NCBI GenBank assembly: GCA_026786335.1
Contig: JAJAYG010000234.1
Coordinates: 1 to 8,012 of the forward strand
Direction: 5' to 3'
DNA from: Chitinophagales bacterium
GTDB lineage: Bacteria; Bacteroidota; Bacteroidia; Chitinophagales; UBA10324
Length of the DNA stretch: 8,012 nt
The position numbers and the translations under genes are program-made. Within the stretch, counting starts at the first letter, position 1, and each line of letters opens with the position of its first letter. This document shows positions 7,255-8,012 of the stretch, piece after piece. Below the pieces are notes generated by a model. It was not told the DNA's origin, did not search any database, and was given only the letters and a program-made list of their open reading frames with translations.

Positions 7255-8012
7255 TCAGCTTGCCGAAAACTGCGGCATTACAACAGGGATTTGGGTTTTT
7301 TGAATTGCTTCCCATCCGCCTTTTATGTTTCTTAAATTATTGAAACCTTTTCGTTTCAAAAGTGATGCTGCAATCATAGACCGGTAACCGCCAAGGCAGT
7401 GAACATATAATTGATCGCTTGATTGATCATTCAGTTTTTCAACATGATTTTCAAAATCATTTAATACCACATTCATTGCACCTTCAACATGCCCGCTTTC
7501 AAACTCAGTTTCTTTTCTAACATCAATCACTTTAATTTCATCGTGCTTGTAGTCGAGTAACATTTCATCGGCATCAATAGAAATCAGCATGTCAATTTTT
7601 TTATTGGCGTTCTTCCATGCTTCAAAACCTCCCGAAAGAAATCCGCTGATATTATCATAACCAACACGAGCCATGCGTGTTACCACTTCTTTTTCTTTTC
7701 CTTCATCTGCCACAATTAGAAAGTGTTCTTCGATGTTTAAAACCGTTCCAACCCATTCAGCAAACCTTCCATTCAACCCAATAAAAACAGAGCCCGGAAT
7801 AAATCCTTTTTCAAAAACATCCTGATGCCGCGTATCAATCACAACGGTATTATTTTTATTCATTTCAGTTTCAAAATCACTTACCGAAAATGCTTTCATT
7901 CCATTGCTGATCACAAGATCAATTGATTGATAACCCTCACGATTAATTTTCGCATTCATCGAAAAATACTGCGGCGGCTTTGTAAGGCCGGTAGTAATTG
8001 CTTTTACAAATT
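7255..8012 (-). CDS. Tandem-rhodanese C-terminal part of a probable metallo-beta-lactamase/rhodanese fusion (5' end outside window)
   Basis: 251 residues are visible. The first ATG in the window is at 7959, but the frame is open upstream to the edge and encodes FVKAITTGLTKPPQYFS. This closely resembles the linker after the metallo-beta-lactamase domain in CstB-like persulfide dioxygenase/sulfurtransferase fusions (typically xGLTxPPxYF), so the N-terminal catalytic domain very likely lies beyond 8012. Counting from the Met at 7959, rhodanese domain 1 covers about 22-120 (VVIDTR, GFLSGGFEAW). Its active-site loop reads DEGKEKE with D85 in the cysteine position, so it is a pseudo-rhodanese. Domain 2 covers about 127-228 (VIDVRKETEFESGHVEGA, IKGGWEA) and keeps the catalytic loop CLGGYRS with C188 (codon 7396-7398). 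The whole enzyme would oxidise or transfer persulfide sulfur in the cytoplasm. A stand-alone tandem rhodanese starting at 7959 is possible but would leave the upstream linker match unexplained. Confidence 0.88.
   Translation of the reverse strand, partial: FVKAITTGLTKPPQYFSMNAKINREGYQSIDLVISNGMKAFSVSDFETEMNKNNTVVIDTRHQDVFEKGFIPGSVFIGLNGRFAEWVGTVLNIEEHFLIVADEGKEKEVVTRMARVGYDNISGFLSGGFEAWKNANKKIDMLISIDADEMLLDYKHDEIKVIDVRKETEFESGHVEGAMNVVLNDFENHVEKLNDQSSDQLYVHCLGGYRSMIAASLLKRKGFNNLRNIKGGWEAIQKTQIPVVMPQFSAS

Noticed and set aside
1..8012. CRISPR array, mobile element, tRNA/rRNA, defence or toxin-antitoxin system
   Set aside because: No regularly spaced non-coding repeats, transposase or integrase motifs, RNA-gene signatures or defence domains were seen. 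The only regular repeats are the coding WG units.

Overview
The window looks like a stretch of chromosome from a member of the Bacteroidota, possibly a Chitinophagales/Cytophagales-type organism. The DNA is A+T-rich. None of the five start codons visible here has a Shine-Dalgarno sequence. The short WG-repeat gene is preceded by a perfect match to the phylum's TAnnTTTG -7 promoter element. The protein families (RDD membrane protein, WG-repeat secreted protein, large AsmA-like protein, tandem rhodanese module with a PPQYF linker) are also common in that phylum. The assignment is inference, since no rRNA or marker gene is present.

Layout. At the left edge (1-374, minus) is the N-terminal part of an RDD-family membrane protein that runs out of the window. 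A 105-bp divergent spacer separates it from the only plus-strand gene (480-1736), a secreted, probable outer-membrane beta-barrel protein of a family whose function I do not know. A 39-bp convergent spacer with a 13-bp direct repeat follows. The rest of the window is read from the minus strand. In transcription order (right to left) it holds: the C-terminal part of a two-rhodanese protein (7255-8012, 5' end outside the window), an 856-residue AsmA-like protein (4624-7194), a complete MsbA-type ABC exporter (2711-4552), and a secreted WG-repeat protein (1776-2645). Gaps between these four are 60, 71 and 65 bp, so they may be partly co-transcribed. The last gene has its own promoter candidate.

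Functional picture. Most genes concern the cell envelope: an AsmA-like protein, an exporter of lipids or drugs, an outer-membrane barrel, an exported repeat protein and a small integral membrane protein. The rhodanese protein belongs to sulfane-sulfur (persulfide) metabolism. Two start or boundary corrections matter. The rhodanese reading frame stays open to the window edge and matches the linker of the metallo-beta-lactamase/rhodanese (CstB-like) fusion, so its ATG at 7959 is probably internal. The WG-repeat gene should start at 2645, at a signal peptide, and not at the upstream in-frame TTG at 2708.

I see no CRISPR array, mobile element, RNA gene, prophage gene or recognisable defence system. 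The window reads as ordinary core or semi-core chromosome, and I found no convincing new multi-gene system. The least understood part is the outer-membrane protein at 480-1736.
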